This document shows positions 22,451 through 34,080 of a stretch of DNA of 64,000 nt, piece after piece (position 1 is the first letter of the stretch; every line of letters starts with the position of its first letter). Under the pieces are notes generated by a model. It made no database searches. It saw only the letters and a list, made by a program, of their open reading frames with translations, and had not been told where the DNA came from. The DNA is from Varroa destructor (taxonomy: Eukaryota > Arthropoda > Arachnida > Mesostigmata > Varroidae): NCBI RefSeq assembly GCF_002443255.2, contig NW_019211459.1, positions 19,030,524 through 19,094,523 on the forward strand, in the 5' to 3' direction. The translations under genes and the position numbers were made by a program.

Positions 22451-24170
22451 ATTTACTCACGCTTCAACAAACGCAACGTCGGCACAACTGCTCTTTGTCC
22501 CGACGAGTAAAGTGGTACTTTTTGAAGCTCATACAATAACAGTAATAAGCACTGTATTCAAAGCAGTTGAAGATATGATTTGTATGCGATGGCAAGTCAA
22601 ACATGTTCCATTGATTCTATCTACTTAAAACGTGAGAGTTATGTGGATGTGAGATAAGTCGTAAGGATGCATCAATGAAAAAACTGCTATATTTGACATT
22701 AACAGGCGCAGCGATATTGTCTGAATATGTGGTAATTCGATGCAGCCATGCACTCCAAACAAAATATGGATGAACGACCTGTACAACATGTAAAAAAGGC
22801 TCTACGCCATGATTAGCTTGTAGTTTTTCGGACGAAAGCAAACCCAGTGGCGGTACAAAACGAAGCGCCCTTATCCACGCAGGTGTTGCATATTAGCGAA
22901 ACCTGACCGTCCCTCCTGATAACAGCGTAAGACGTGGAACACCTACACCTCACGAAACACCAATGGATGCATTTATCAAAGCGTATCTCGTACCCGTCTG
23001 CAAGTGTCTATTCATTCTACATCAAAGTCTTTCCTGCTCGTACCGTTTAGTCATAAGAGTTTTGCAGTCACCGGCTTGCAGGCCCGAAGGCCTCTCCTGC
23101 AAATGGGACTTATGGCAGTCTAAAAATGCAGCGTATGTAGGTGAAATAGGGTTTCTGTGGTGGTTTAAAAAGCGGTAAATTAAAGTCGAGATGTTGATTT
23201 GAAATCGAACTCAGGTATGTTTACACTCTAAAAATCAATAAGTAAAGACGAAAGATTGGTAATTACTCGAGAAAAACAATTAATTATGGTAGTAATTTTT
23301 ATCTGTAATACAGTGGGGACGTCGTATCTACGTACGTTACTGTAGACATTAATACAGATCATCAACCTTCCGGCACAGATTTTTTTGTGTCCGCTTTTGT
23401 TTCGTCGTACATTGTTTATGTATAGCTGAACGTGCAGTAACTGCGATTTCTATGGCCACTGCAGCGTTGGGACGAAAGAGCATTGGGAGAGCTTTCTGGC
23501 AATCGTGAAAAAAGAACACACCTAACTCGTTATATTTAGTCTGTATAATTTTAATAAAGCAGCGAAATCTATTAAATATAACATTGGTGAGCACAAATCT
23601 CAACTAAATAGATACATCGCCACGTAACTCGTACATATAAATTTTACGGGTTGTATGCCCACGTAAGCCAGACGGTTTCGCTGTTTGCGAAGCGGTCTAG
23701 CGGCTATAGTAATATCAAAAGACACATGCGCCGAAGAACTGAGCTACGAATAACCGCTCTGTGCTACTGAAACTGTGAAACGACAAATATTTTTCTTTCT
23801 TTGAATATAAAGAGCTTTTACTTATAGTCCTCTTCTATTGAAATTACCTACTCTTGTCAACTGTCAGACTACCTTGGGCCCTCTGCTCCCATAGGGTTAC
23901 ATAAGTAAGTGCGCGATAACAGTAGCGCTGGAGACCTGCAGCAGCTGCTGAAACTGCTATGAGTTACTTAAGAAAGTTCCCTCCCAAAAGTATTGAGCAA
24001 CAGGTCATCCTAAAGCATGACATGGCAAAAAAAAACCCTGAAGTTCAAGCAACTCTCTCGATACCCATATCCTTAAACCGGTGCAGAGAGCTAACTTGTA
24101 CTAAACAATGTGAAATGTCTATTTTTCGGTATCTAAATTATGGTACCTTTTTATAATTGAGCGAATTTGT
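22450..24170. other. AT-rich stretch, nothing firm
   Basis: A 65-codon frame at 23959-24156 (+), starting MSYLRKFPPKSIEQQ, looks fairly protein-like and remains open upstream through an Ala-rich stretch. It lacks clear splice signals and a recognisable family, so it is noted only. Confidence 0.35.
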
Positions 24171-26850
24171 CCGGCCAGTAATTCCTTTTAACCGCCGCCT
24201 CGGAGGAGCCACTGGCTTTTGAGGCGGACCCCATGCGGATTTTCACCTCACCGACGTCTAATGGATGAATTAGCAGGTCAAGGCCAGAAAAACAGACTCG
24301 CGTCTTGTACATGCATACATACTTCGACGCGCCCTATACATATATGCACGCTACGACGTTACGATATGGCCAGATAGGGAGAATGTGTAGAAGAGAGCGA
24401 GAGGGATAGAGAGAGACAAGAAGTGTTTAGTAGTACGGCAGTTCCCGGGGCGACACGGTAAAAGAAGTGAACCATGCGTGTAGTGCAACGAACACGACGG
24501 CCAGCCAGGACCCGGCCCTGGGATGGGTGAAGATTAGCGAAGGCATGAAGGCTGTCCCCAGCGCTGCTTCATTGTGGCTGCCACCTCGCATTTGCGCAAT
24601 GGGCGGAATCGAAGCGTAAGCCCTCGAGATGGTGGACACCTGATGACGCTGACAATGTGAACGCCGGAAAGGAGCGGCACGTGAAAGCCAGCGGCTAGAA
24701 CGACATTGTCGATTACGGCCGAGTGCACGTATCATGCATGAACTAGTATGAATATGGCAAAAGTATATTAGCATTCACTCACCCACAGAAACATATAGTA
24801 TAATAGTGATATTGAATAATAACACGAAAAGGGTAAATTCGGACTGGTCGGCTAGTAATATTAATAATAATAGTAGTAGTATCTGTCGTTGTAGTACTAA
24901 TTATCGTCCATAAAGTAAGCCATAAAGTAAGAAAGAAACTTATTTGCACAAAAATAAGTGTTACGAAGCAACGAGTGACGAATCGAGTTTGCTAGATTAC
25001 GCCACGCAGCTTGCCTATCCGACCAGTAGACAAGTAAAAATAGTAAACTTCTGAAATAGGATTATAGTCGAAGAAGAAACGTCGCAAAGCGAAAACGATA
25101 GGGTAACTTTTGGCGTAACCAATCGTAGAGATTCGGTAAAGGAACCATACGGCAAACCAAAATACTACAAGTGATGCAAATACAGAAAGATGCGTATATC
25201 CCCGGTTTTTCCGTTCTACCCTGTTTTGCTTCCTTTCGTTTGTTCTTCCTCTCATTGTTGCTGTTGTTGTCGTCATCATCCCGTAACATGCGCGAGAGCA
25301 AGACATGCCCTTCGGGTGACCGCGTCCCCCGTCGGTCCACGAGTCGAATGAATAATGATTACTAAGTAAGTATCGAAACGTAGTAATGCACAGCACGTTC
25401 CAAAGACGGTTGAGAGTTGCGTTCCCGAACTGAAGCATAACAGCTATTGCAAACACATGGATATAATAGGCCAAACCAATAGGCCGACGAACACAATCGT
25501 CGATGGGAAGGAAAATAGCGCGGGCCGACCGTTGGCCTACTGGTCGTGTGGTGCCGCTAGCCTTGCCTTTGCGGTTGTTTAGAGAAAGCGCAGAAACACA
25601 ACAGATTGTTTTTGGACACAGTGACCAGACGCATTTACCTCTATGTAGAAAGCTTCGTGGAGAGCAATCAAACGAGAAGACAAAACGCCATACACAAACA
25701 GGTAGTCGAACACTGACGACCAGTTTACAGGTTAGAATAGGTAGAGCAAGCGTAGCCATTGAGATTACACTATTTTGGGCTACTACGATTCCGTGTGAGC
25801 TGACCTCGCTTTGCGTTACCGTACGTTCCGATGCAATACTCGGAAACGAGCGAGCTATCGTGGGAACGGTGCCAGAGCAAAAGAGACAAACAGCCAGGTG
25901 CACATACGGAGAGAAGAAAAACACGGAGGAAAAAGTGTCGTAGAGTGTACGCGGATGGTATGAAGAGAGGATTTTCATAGGTCGCCGCTTAGAGGGGTGT
26001 CGACGATAACAGGAACCGGGGTCGTCAACCCAATCGCGCACCGATTCGCAACAGAAATGAGTCAGAACAACTGAGGGTTCATCTGCCCCCTTACTTCGTT
26101 TTTCACCCTGTCCCAGTTTAGCCGACTCTTGCAGCCTCCTGCCAGCCGGTCTCCACCTCTGCGGAGCCGCCCACAACTAGTCAACTGAGTTGGAGTTACT
26201 GAGGGACAGCAGCTGCCCATTCTTGCACCTGCCCTTCTGAAAGCACCGACTAGTTGAGCTGACGCGGTAAGCACAACGGCGTACCAGCTGAATAGTATCA
26301 GAAAGAAGGAGAGACAAAAGTCATTTGGATAATACGAGCCCACTCGAGCCATAGAGCGACCCAAAAAACGAAACAGAGGCGAACAAAAATCTGAGGGTAC
26401 GGGTTTGCCCTACCGAATGCGGCCAGGCAAGCTTTCTGCCATCGCCGCCGCCACTGAGCGTCGAACCGGAAATGCAAACGACAAACAAACGATGATGCAT
26501 CAATTTCCGACGGTAGATGAAACGGACTTCTAAGGGGAATGCAGTAAGCATCGTCGAACGGGTGGCTAGCTGGGCGTATGCTCATGCCGTCACGGGCCAA
26601 TTATCTTGGATGTACAGCACATAACAGCGCAGAGAGGCGAAACAGAAAGAGAAAACGAGGAAAAGTCAACTACTGAAGTGGGACAAGCGTGCCATCGAAA
26701 ATACGAATCCGCCCAACTGATCAAACGCAGTTATTGCTGAAGATGTACTACCACTACGGAGCCAATTGCCAGTGGCTGGTCCTTGATCGCTGCATCTTCT
26801 ACATTCGTTCACTCTTTAGAAGTAGATCACAGGGAGTGAACAATTTGCAT
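24170..26850. other. GC-rich island with GAGA tract and the longest open frame
   Basis: A GA-rich tract (AAGAGAGCGAGAGGGATAG) lies at about 24390-24422. The longest open frame of the window, on the minus strand at 24992-26176, is within this island and is listed separately. Nothing else is assignable. Confidence 0.4.
24992..26176 (-). CDS. 394-codon open frame, possible multi-pass membrane protein
   Basis: This is the longest frame in the window. It opens at a TTG, with the first ATG at 25978-25976 giving 328 residues (MKILSSYHPRT...). Several hydrophobic stretches occur, including VISMATLALPILTCKLVVSV, LAYYIHVFAIAVMLQF and LSVFASLVVFWFAVWFL, so a multi-pass membrane protein is conceivable. 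No family motif is recognised and conserved receptor features are absent. The strand is pyrimidine-rich, which lowers stop frequency, yet a frame this long is still hard to reach by chance in DNA near 50 percent GC. The plus strand carries an overlapping 146-codon ATG frame (25503-25943), which may instead be the real one. Neither has support beyond openness. Confidence 0.3.
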   Translation of the reverse strand: MWAAPQRWRPAGRRLQESAKLGQGEKRSKGADEPSVVLTHFCCESVRDWVDDPGSCYRRHPSKRRPMKILSSYHPRTLYDTFSSVFFFSPYVHLAVCLFCSGTVPTIARSFPSIASERTVTQSEVSSHGIVVAQNSVISMATLALPILTCKLVVSVRLPVCVWRFVFSFDCSPRSFLHRGKCVWSLCPKTICCVSALSLNNRKGKASGTTRPVGQRSARAIFLPIDDCVRRPIGLAYYIHVFAIAVMLQFGNATLNRLWNVLCITTFRYLLSNHYSFDSWTDGGRGHPKGMSCSRACYGMMTTTTATMRGRTNERKQNRVERKNRGYTHLSVFASLVVFWFAVWFLYRISTIGYAKSYPIVFALRRFFFDYNPISEVYYFYLSTGRIGKLRGVI

Positions 26851-26943
26851 GGTATGAACTTATCGCCCACGAAGTAAATTGGCGTAACTTGATTATACTT
26901 ATGCAGTAAAAATCAAGTATATATATTGTACTTATATAATTAT

Positions 26944-26952
26944 TAAAAAAAG

Positions 26953-26981
<29 letters not shown>
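26944..26981. repeat. A-rich and (TA)n microsatellite
   Basis: An A-rich run with one G interruption leads into about nine TA units. It separates two GC-rich islands. Confidence 0.85.
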
Positions 26982-26984
<3 letters not shown>

Positions 26985-27229
26985 TAGCGAAATATGGGTC
27001 GAAACTAAGGAAAAATGTTTTTGTTGAGTTACTGTTACAAGTTTAGATCCCGAATATACTGCATCGCGCATTACATGCTGCTAGCTTAATGCTTCGTAGG
27101 CAGACTACGGATTTATACTGTATATTAGGACGATCACTTATCGAATCTCGCGTTTCATTGCATTCAACATCGACTCGTTATTCAGTAAGCCATCAAAATA
27201 TACCAGAGATTTCTCTAAGTGACGGTTAT

Positions 27230-28330
27230 AAATAACGAATAACATTACTTGCGCAAGTCGTTTCGCCATCCGACGCGATGACATCTACTGAAGAAGCAAC
27301 GTTACGCCTCATTGTACACCTCTCCGTGCCTGTGCCACAAGAACTGCAGTGCGTAGTGGTGTACAGCTCGTTACCGTGCGCCACGGTCCCCCAGAATCGA
27401 GGTGCGTGCCACGAACTCATCAACAGGAAATAGTTCCTAATGTGCTCTCACGCAGAGAACCACATGCCGCCTCGACCATTTTCCCATCCTCCGTGCCAAC
27501 GTCAACGACGACGATCGCTCAGCTAAAGGCGTTCGGTCGCAGGCCAGCCAGGTATGACCATATAGAGACGGTGGCAGGGTGGTAGGGTAGCAGCAGAAGT
27601 AGCAGAAGGTCGTAATTGGTGGCAGTATAACACATTAATAGAGCTTCTGCTGCTGTTGATAATGTTTGGGGGTGTTAATTGGAGCTTCTTTCTTGTGTTG
27701 CTGCCCACTATTGGGTGAGTGGTGAAGTCGTCGTAAATTACGTTATCATAACTCTCTGTCTCTTTTTTTTTTTTTCTTTAGAAGTCGTTGTAGTTGTGCC
27801 ACCGCAGCTCCAACATTCAGTGGCCCTATCTAACGGCGAGAGCGTCTTCAGTGGCTGGCGCACGCTTCTGGCCGTTGTCCAGCGGCGAATATCGTTGTCG
27901 CCTTGTGACGATGGGGTCCACTGAAAGAGTTGCGTCGTCTGCGACATCAACCGTATAAATGGAAAATGAAGAGGGAATGGTCGTTGGTTGGTCAGGTAGG
28001 GTCGCCGTTTGGAAAGTCAACTATACATGAAAACAAGAAGTAGGTTACGGATTGCTGTCAGACGGATCAGCACCCTATGGAGACCCAAAGTACTGATGTG
28101 CCGTCAGGGAGCAGTTGACATCGAAATGGGAAGCAGCAGTGCGTGGTTGACAACGTGAGAAGTGGGAGACAAAAAGCAGGCACGAATGTAAATGTGGGCA
28201 TTGGTGTGGTCGATTCACGTTTTGAACTAGGTTTCGACTCGGCCCGACATCGTGCAACACGAAATTGCCGTGTTCTGCAGCGTAAAAGGAGTAACTACAA
28301 TGGCGACTTGTGTAAGCGCCTTGTATTGTT
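27230..28330. other. GC-rich island, nothing assigned
   Basis: Short frames are open on both strands; CAG/CTG-type triplets and a T13 tract near 27763-27775 are present. No recognised product. Confidence 0.35.
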
Positions 28331-28418
28331 TTTTTGGCCCGAGAATATTGCACCTACATTTGATCTTCGAATGTAGAAGTGTGATTGAGAGCGAACAACT
28401 CTCAAAAAATAAACCAGT

Positions 28419-28442
28419 TTTTTTTTTTCTTTTCTTTTTTTT
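28419..28442. repeat. T-rich homopolymer tract
   Basis: T9, C, T4, C and T9 in succession. It might be the complement of a retroposed poly(A) tail, but no adjoining element is recognised. Confidence 0.7.
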
Positions 28443-28945
28443 TAATAGACAGTTGTCAACAGAGCGACATTGCTCAAGGAAGGAACGGAACAGGAATTAA
28501 AAATGAAAGCTTAATGTAAATTGTACTATTAGCTTATCCATTTAATTTGTCTGTCTTCACTATCCTTCGAGATAATATAGTAATAATGGCGTAATTGTAT
28601 CTACTTAGACTAACCCACTTTTAGTTAGCCCGATTTAAAGTAATTGTAAATAATCACACGTTCACCGAATAAGAATGAGATTACTCGGTACGTACATAAT
28701 TTTACGCTTTACATTCTGCATTAATGTACGCCATAGTTCAGGAAAGATTATTATTGGGTTATTATTTTCCCAATATATTTAGGCAGTTGTTTGAGCGGAA
28801 GGCGAAGCCAGGCAAAAGTAACTAGGCGCGTTTCCTTAGCGTTTGTTGTGCATCTTTTTCAGGACTGGAAGGTAGTAGTAAGGAGTAGTAGTAAGAGCGA
28901 TATGCTTTGTTCTCTTTTGTCGTATTGTTTGCGAGACATTTTCAG

Positions 28946-29111
28946 ATGCCTTTCCCGAGCGACACGTCTTGCGCTGTCTAGGAAGATTGTAGATGAAAAG
29001 AAAAACTTGTTCCGGTTAAGAAACAATGATACCGAACTCGAAGTGTTTGCGCCAGTAAGAAATGATGTGCATAGAGTATATGTGGTAAAGGGTCTAGCAT
29101 CGATATATTGA
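28946..29111 (+). CDS. Candidate 3'-terminal exon
   Basis: A good acceptor, GCGAGACATTTTCAG, ends at 28945. The frame that follows reads CLSRATRLALSRKIVDEKK, continues with a charged stretch (RNNDTELEVFAP), and stops at TGA. AATAAA follows within about 20 bases of the stop, as expected for a last exon. A donor-like GTAAGA in phase lies inside the frame, so it could also be internal. An earlier acceptor ends at about 28860. No family is recognised and no upstream exon was identified. Confidence 0.25.
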
Positions 29112-29210
29112 AAAGCGGAAATAAAAACTTGAACATAACATTTGCTTAGGGCGTGTTTAACTTTATTGCAAATAGAGATAACACCACGATTTACTTTACA
29201 CATGCTACTT

Positions 29211-29236
29211 GGGGAGGGGGGAGGGGGGGGGAGGAG
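29211..29236 (+). repeat. G-rich tract
   Basis: G runs of 4, 6 and 9 separated by single A bases, ending GGAGGAG. Such spacing can form G-quadruplex structures on the plus strand. Confidence 0.8.
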
Positions 29237-29239
29237 ATT

Positions 29240-30170
29240 AAGTTAAGGATCCGTCTAAGTTCAAGTCAAATACACTTTAAAAATAGCTCTTATTTTAATC
29301 AGGTAATAACAGAACGTCATAATTTCAGTTATCTATTAGTCTGACTAACGGTTTTATATAGATATATTGGACGAAGGTGAGATGTGCGCCAGGATCAAGT
29401 CAGTTGTCAATTATCTATAATTTTGAAACTTTACAGAAACTTCTTTCAATTTCTATTTAATCTAACATTTTATGCGTTTATCAGAAGTGAAGTACTCTAC
29501 CTCAATTTCCGTAGCAATGGAATGTACATTTCAAATTACTATTATCGTTTTACCTTCGGGCGTCCTTCGACCCGTTCTGGCCAAAGCATCTGCTAATGTA
29601 AATCTTATATGTGTTACAAACTGGCGATCAGTTGCAAAGTTAGAGAACAATGCCAATGTACATATATATGTTTTTTAGATACATTTACATACCATTCAAA
29701 CATTTGAAGCTTGAATTGAAAGGCCATGCCTTTGATCTCTACAAGCTTCTATAGTAATTTAACTTTTTCAATTTTTTCAAGTGCATAGTAGAACACCTTA
29801 AATAATAAGTGGCACTTAGCTATAATAAAAGACGACTGCCTTTTAACTTATCTCGTTTGGCTTCAATTCAACTGGAGATGCAAGCATTGCTAGACTGCAT
29901 AATATGGTCTCAATTATGGCCTCGTATTACAAGAACTTTCTTTATAGGATGACGACTTGACTCTCTCTATTTATAACAACAAACTTTCTATCTCGTCGTA
30001 AAAACAAATTACAATTAACTTAATTTTTTTTTCATATGTTTTTATTTATTTGCTAACTACCAAATGGATCAAACTGTGATTACAAGTGTGAAACACATCG
30101 AACAAAATACACTTCCGAAAATCTTTATCCGATCCTATCGAAGTATCATCCAGTAGTCAGTCATCCTTCC
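29240..30170. other. AT-rich stretch, no supported gene
   Basis: Only frames under 75 codons occur here, in two overlapping registers near 29384-29678. Nothing recognised. Confidence 0.45.
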
Positions 30171-31900
30171 AGGAGGCACTTCTCCATGATAGCATCCGCC
30201 ATTATTCAACACGCCCAACTCAAACTAATCCTTATATCACTCGTTCTCCACTACCCATTATCACACGTTGCCAGCCACGGACTGAAGCCGCAGCGGCAGT
30301 AGCAGCACGCACGATCTGGCTAGCTAATATCGGTAATGTCAATAGCAAATTACTGCTGTTGCTGATACTGCAATGGCCGACGCTAGCTGATGCAGCCGTT
30401 GCAGTCGCACTTAGTCCAACTCGAACGGAAGTAACATCGGCGTTAAACAGGCAACGTGATTTCCTCTTCCGTTTTCCCGTAATGCCCATTCCAGAAGACG
30501 GCAAAATAGAAGACGGATAGCGTGTCTTTGCGCTGGCCAGTCCCACGATGCCGCTCGGCGTCCGACCACCCCAACACTTTTTCTTGCACTATGTCTGGTC
30601 CGGTTGGCCCTACCATTTCCCTAAGCCAACACTGCGTCGCATTTCCAACATCCAGTATTAACGGCGAGAGCAGCAGAACTAGGTCTCTTACAGTGAGCGA
30701 ACCTCTGACCTCTGTCTGTCTACCCGGCGTCCGCCCAGTTGGTGGCTCACCGCATTGCCTATAGCTACGATAACCCGCGATCTATGGGCATCTGACAGAT
30801 GACCAAGAACTCAATCGGTCAAATGGCCCCAGGGCTTTGGGTCGAAAACCCAGCAAAGACGCAATTGCGGTGGGAGGCTGGTACCCGACGTTTTTTTTGC
30901 GAGCTTGCACAAAGCACGATAGGTAAGGGCAGCACGAAGAGCTGGGCCGAAAAGCGACTCTGACGAGGACTATTGAGCTGGACGGTATGGAGCACTGTAC
31001 GAACAAAACGGGACAGAGGCCTTTGAGAGCTAAGGGGTAATGGCCAGCAAAGAGGCAGGGACCGATCCTAGAGGGCGGCGAGTTCGAGCCAAAGGACGCG
31101 AGCCTTTAGTCGGAGTAAGAAGGTGCCGCCGCTTTCACTCACAAAGTCGACTATAGAAATGGGGGTCGAGAGCCTCTAGGCCAGGGCTAACAATGGGCTA
31201 GGAAACGTTATGGACACGAAAGAGATTTGAACAGAGCAGAAGATTTCGATGCTAGCCAAGCCTTGGCAGGGGCATACGGGGGATCAGATTGACGGGTGTG
31301 TTTGGGGAAAGGGACCTGAGAGTGGCAGACAAGCAGCGTAGAGGGTAACGGGGCAAGCCGCCTGGACAACCAGCTAGGTACAAGAAAGGTGTTTGGTATT
31401 CCGCAAAGCCCTCATCAGTTGCCTTGATTTTGACTGATGGTCCACGGTGCCCATCGCTGGCTGGCCGGCTGACCATCCCTTTATTTGAGCCGCCTATTCT
31501 TTGGGTTCCGTGAAGACCACAAATCTTCTTCTAACCAATCTCGGACAGTCTCTACGTAATCGCTGCTCGCCGTCTGCGGATGCTGGGCTGTGCGCGTGCA
31601 CCAAAACCGCGGCGCCGCTGAGACAAGACGAGTTCAGGCTGGGCTCTGTAGACAATCAAGTTGATTTAGTCGCTGGGCAAATGGTGGCCCAACGGCAAGC
31701 TGACTGCAAAAAGGGCAAATTGTTCCATTGTTAGTAAGAAAAGAGAACGCATAGGGTGCAGTGGAATGGCAGGAGTAGAAATCGAAGTGACGTCGTCGAC
31801 GGAGGTGAATTCGTATACGTGTATGCACATACTGAGGTGTAAATACTCGGGAGGGGTAAGCGGAATCACGTGAGCGCGATTCTCCATAGCGCATGCTGAA
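30170..31900. other. GC-rich island, unassigned frames
   Basis: Frames of 65-104 codons are open on both strands. The minus frame at 30232-30546 has a Ser/Ala-rich translation derived from CAG/CTG-like triplets. No domain seen. Confidence 0.35.
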
Positions 31901-33000
31901 TGGCTAAAGTTACAGTATGCTAGAAGGTACTCAAGACACGTTGAAGAGAACCTGTGAAGAATCGATCGTGCTATAAACCTAGTTCGCTCTAACTGGAGAA
32001 AATATCTCTATTTGCAAGGTTTTTTTCGCTCAAAAGCCGAGCGGTTTCGAAGCTGGTAAAAGACAAAATTATTATATTTGTCGTGCTCTAGCGTCAGCTG
32101 AATACTTAAATATATTGCTTTGTTGATATTAATCTGTTTCATGAACATTTTTGTTTCTAATTATTATCGACTTTATAGCATGTATCATCAAAGACAATAT
32201 GTAATCACTACGTTAGTAAAAATGTTCATAATTATAAATAAACATTGACTTCAGTGAATGGGCTTCAGGCTGGTGAAACCTGTTAGTGCAATGCTACCAG
32301 CTAATCGCTACTAATTAATCCGACAACTTCAACGTATGACGTATAACGGTTTTAAGGATCCTCGTGGACTGACTTGAAGATAAATAACCTCCTGAACAAT
32401 TAACCCGATTGTCTCCGACCAACAAAACGGGAAGAGGTTAAAATAGATCTTTTATAAAGTTTGGATAAAAAATGACCAAGGTCCAACTAAATGTCCAATT
32501 GCGGAATAACGTTCGATAACTAAGCTAAAGCAGACTACAACCAATGAAACAACCAAAGGCAAATAAAAAGAGTCAACAAAGAATAGCCCTTATTATCACA
32601 CAATGTAACAAGCTGCTTTGTCATTAAATGTCTTTTTTCGAGATTGTGATACTTGGAGTCCTACGAACTCGTAGAAATGCGCACATTGACAACTTGCAGT
32701 ATCCGCAGATTGGATGAGCAAAACGGGCTTATTAAAAGTGAACCAATAGCATACTTTAGTAAATCGCATATCGATGTAAGACAAAAAAAAAACCTAATAT
32801 AACTTTGCAGGTCCATGTCTCCCAGTAGTGTATATCCTATTTTGATGTTTTGTCATTGCTTTCCATTGCGCCGATTTCTCACAACAAGCCACTTTATACT
32901 GCATAAAAAATATGACTTGCAGATCTGATACTAAGCTTAATGCGAACAAATATTTCACAATAGTTCTGATAAGTCCAGTCTTCTCACACTTTCATTTCTT
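31900..33000. other. AT-rich stretch, nothing recognised
   Basis: Dense stops in all frames. The longest frame is 62 codons on the minus strand and has no recognisable content. Confidence 0.45.
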
Positions 33001-34080
33001 AAAGTGAGTGCGCGTCTGGAGGCTTGTTTTTGTTTTCAGCAGCATAAAGCGTTTGCTTCGATCGAGGAGTACTACGATGCCAGCCAAGGTACCATGGTGA
33101 CACTGCTGTCGGCTACGGCTCGTAAGCATTACGGTCAGCTAGACGTTGTGCGCGCCAGAAGCCAGCGGTAAATCTCCCAGCGGGGTAATGCCAGCGCACC
33201 ACAGCAGCACGGGCAGGCCAGTCGAATCGAAAGACAGCTGTAGGTGTCGAATCGAAAAGTTCACCTTACTTGACGTGTGGTCGAAGGCTTTGCAAGATTT
33301 TTACGGGCGCAGAGAGAGGGTCTGTTTCCGGAGCGTATTCGCTGGCGGATAGCATGCCAGGAAGCTAACTGCGACTACGCTAGTGAAGACTGAGGGCTGT
33401 TGGGGCTAGAGAGGTTCCTTCGTCCGTCGTAGGAGAAAGGAGAACAAGAGCCAGAAGTCGACGGGCAGAAGGCCTCGTTGCACACGACAAGCAGCAGGAG
33501 CAACGGAAACCTCAGGGACTTCGCTTACATGCCTGCCACTGATGTGTCGAGTCAGTCGGTCAACTGGCCAACTTCGTTTCTTCCTGGCATCAGCCCCCTA
33601 TTTGACCCAGCACGCTGGTTGGTTCTTAGTTCCATGTCGAAGTGTTTGCCTGCGGCTGAGGATCGAGAACCCGAGTCGGACCGAGGACCGGAGTTGGCCC
33701 GATGGCGAGTAGGACACAGCGGTAGCAAGTGCGGAGTAAGCAGAGCAGGTTTCGACCCGACTCAACTGGCCACGAGTGCGGCTACTGTCACTGCTGGAAA
33801 GACATACACTGCGTCTCGGGGCACAAACCGAGGCGGAGCCTTGGTGCCCACCTGCCCGTCGCTTCCTTCTCTTAGAGAATGTAAGGGCAGATAGAGGGGT
33901 GATGGACTGCTGCTGCGGTAGACAATAACGATACGGCTTACCTTAGTGTTCAGACAGCATCTACCTACAAGGCGGGATTCGCCCGGAGACCTGATGGCAG
34001 CACCAGCGATAGTGCCACTGGGTAAAGCTGTGTGTAGCAGACGTGCCGATGAACAGGACTTACACCTGTTAATTCTCTCC
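33000..34080. other. GC-rich island with a 138-codon plus frame
   Basis: The plus frame at 33478-33894 opens at a TTG and gives a Ser/Pro/Arg-rich translation without recognisable domain. It may be chance in stop-poor DNA. Confidence 0.35.

Noticed and set aside
31634..31894. Overlapping minus frames with protein-like translations
   Set aside because: Two registers are open over the same DNA with no recognised motif or splice context.
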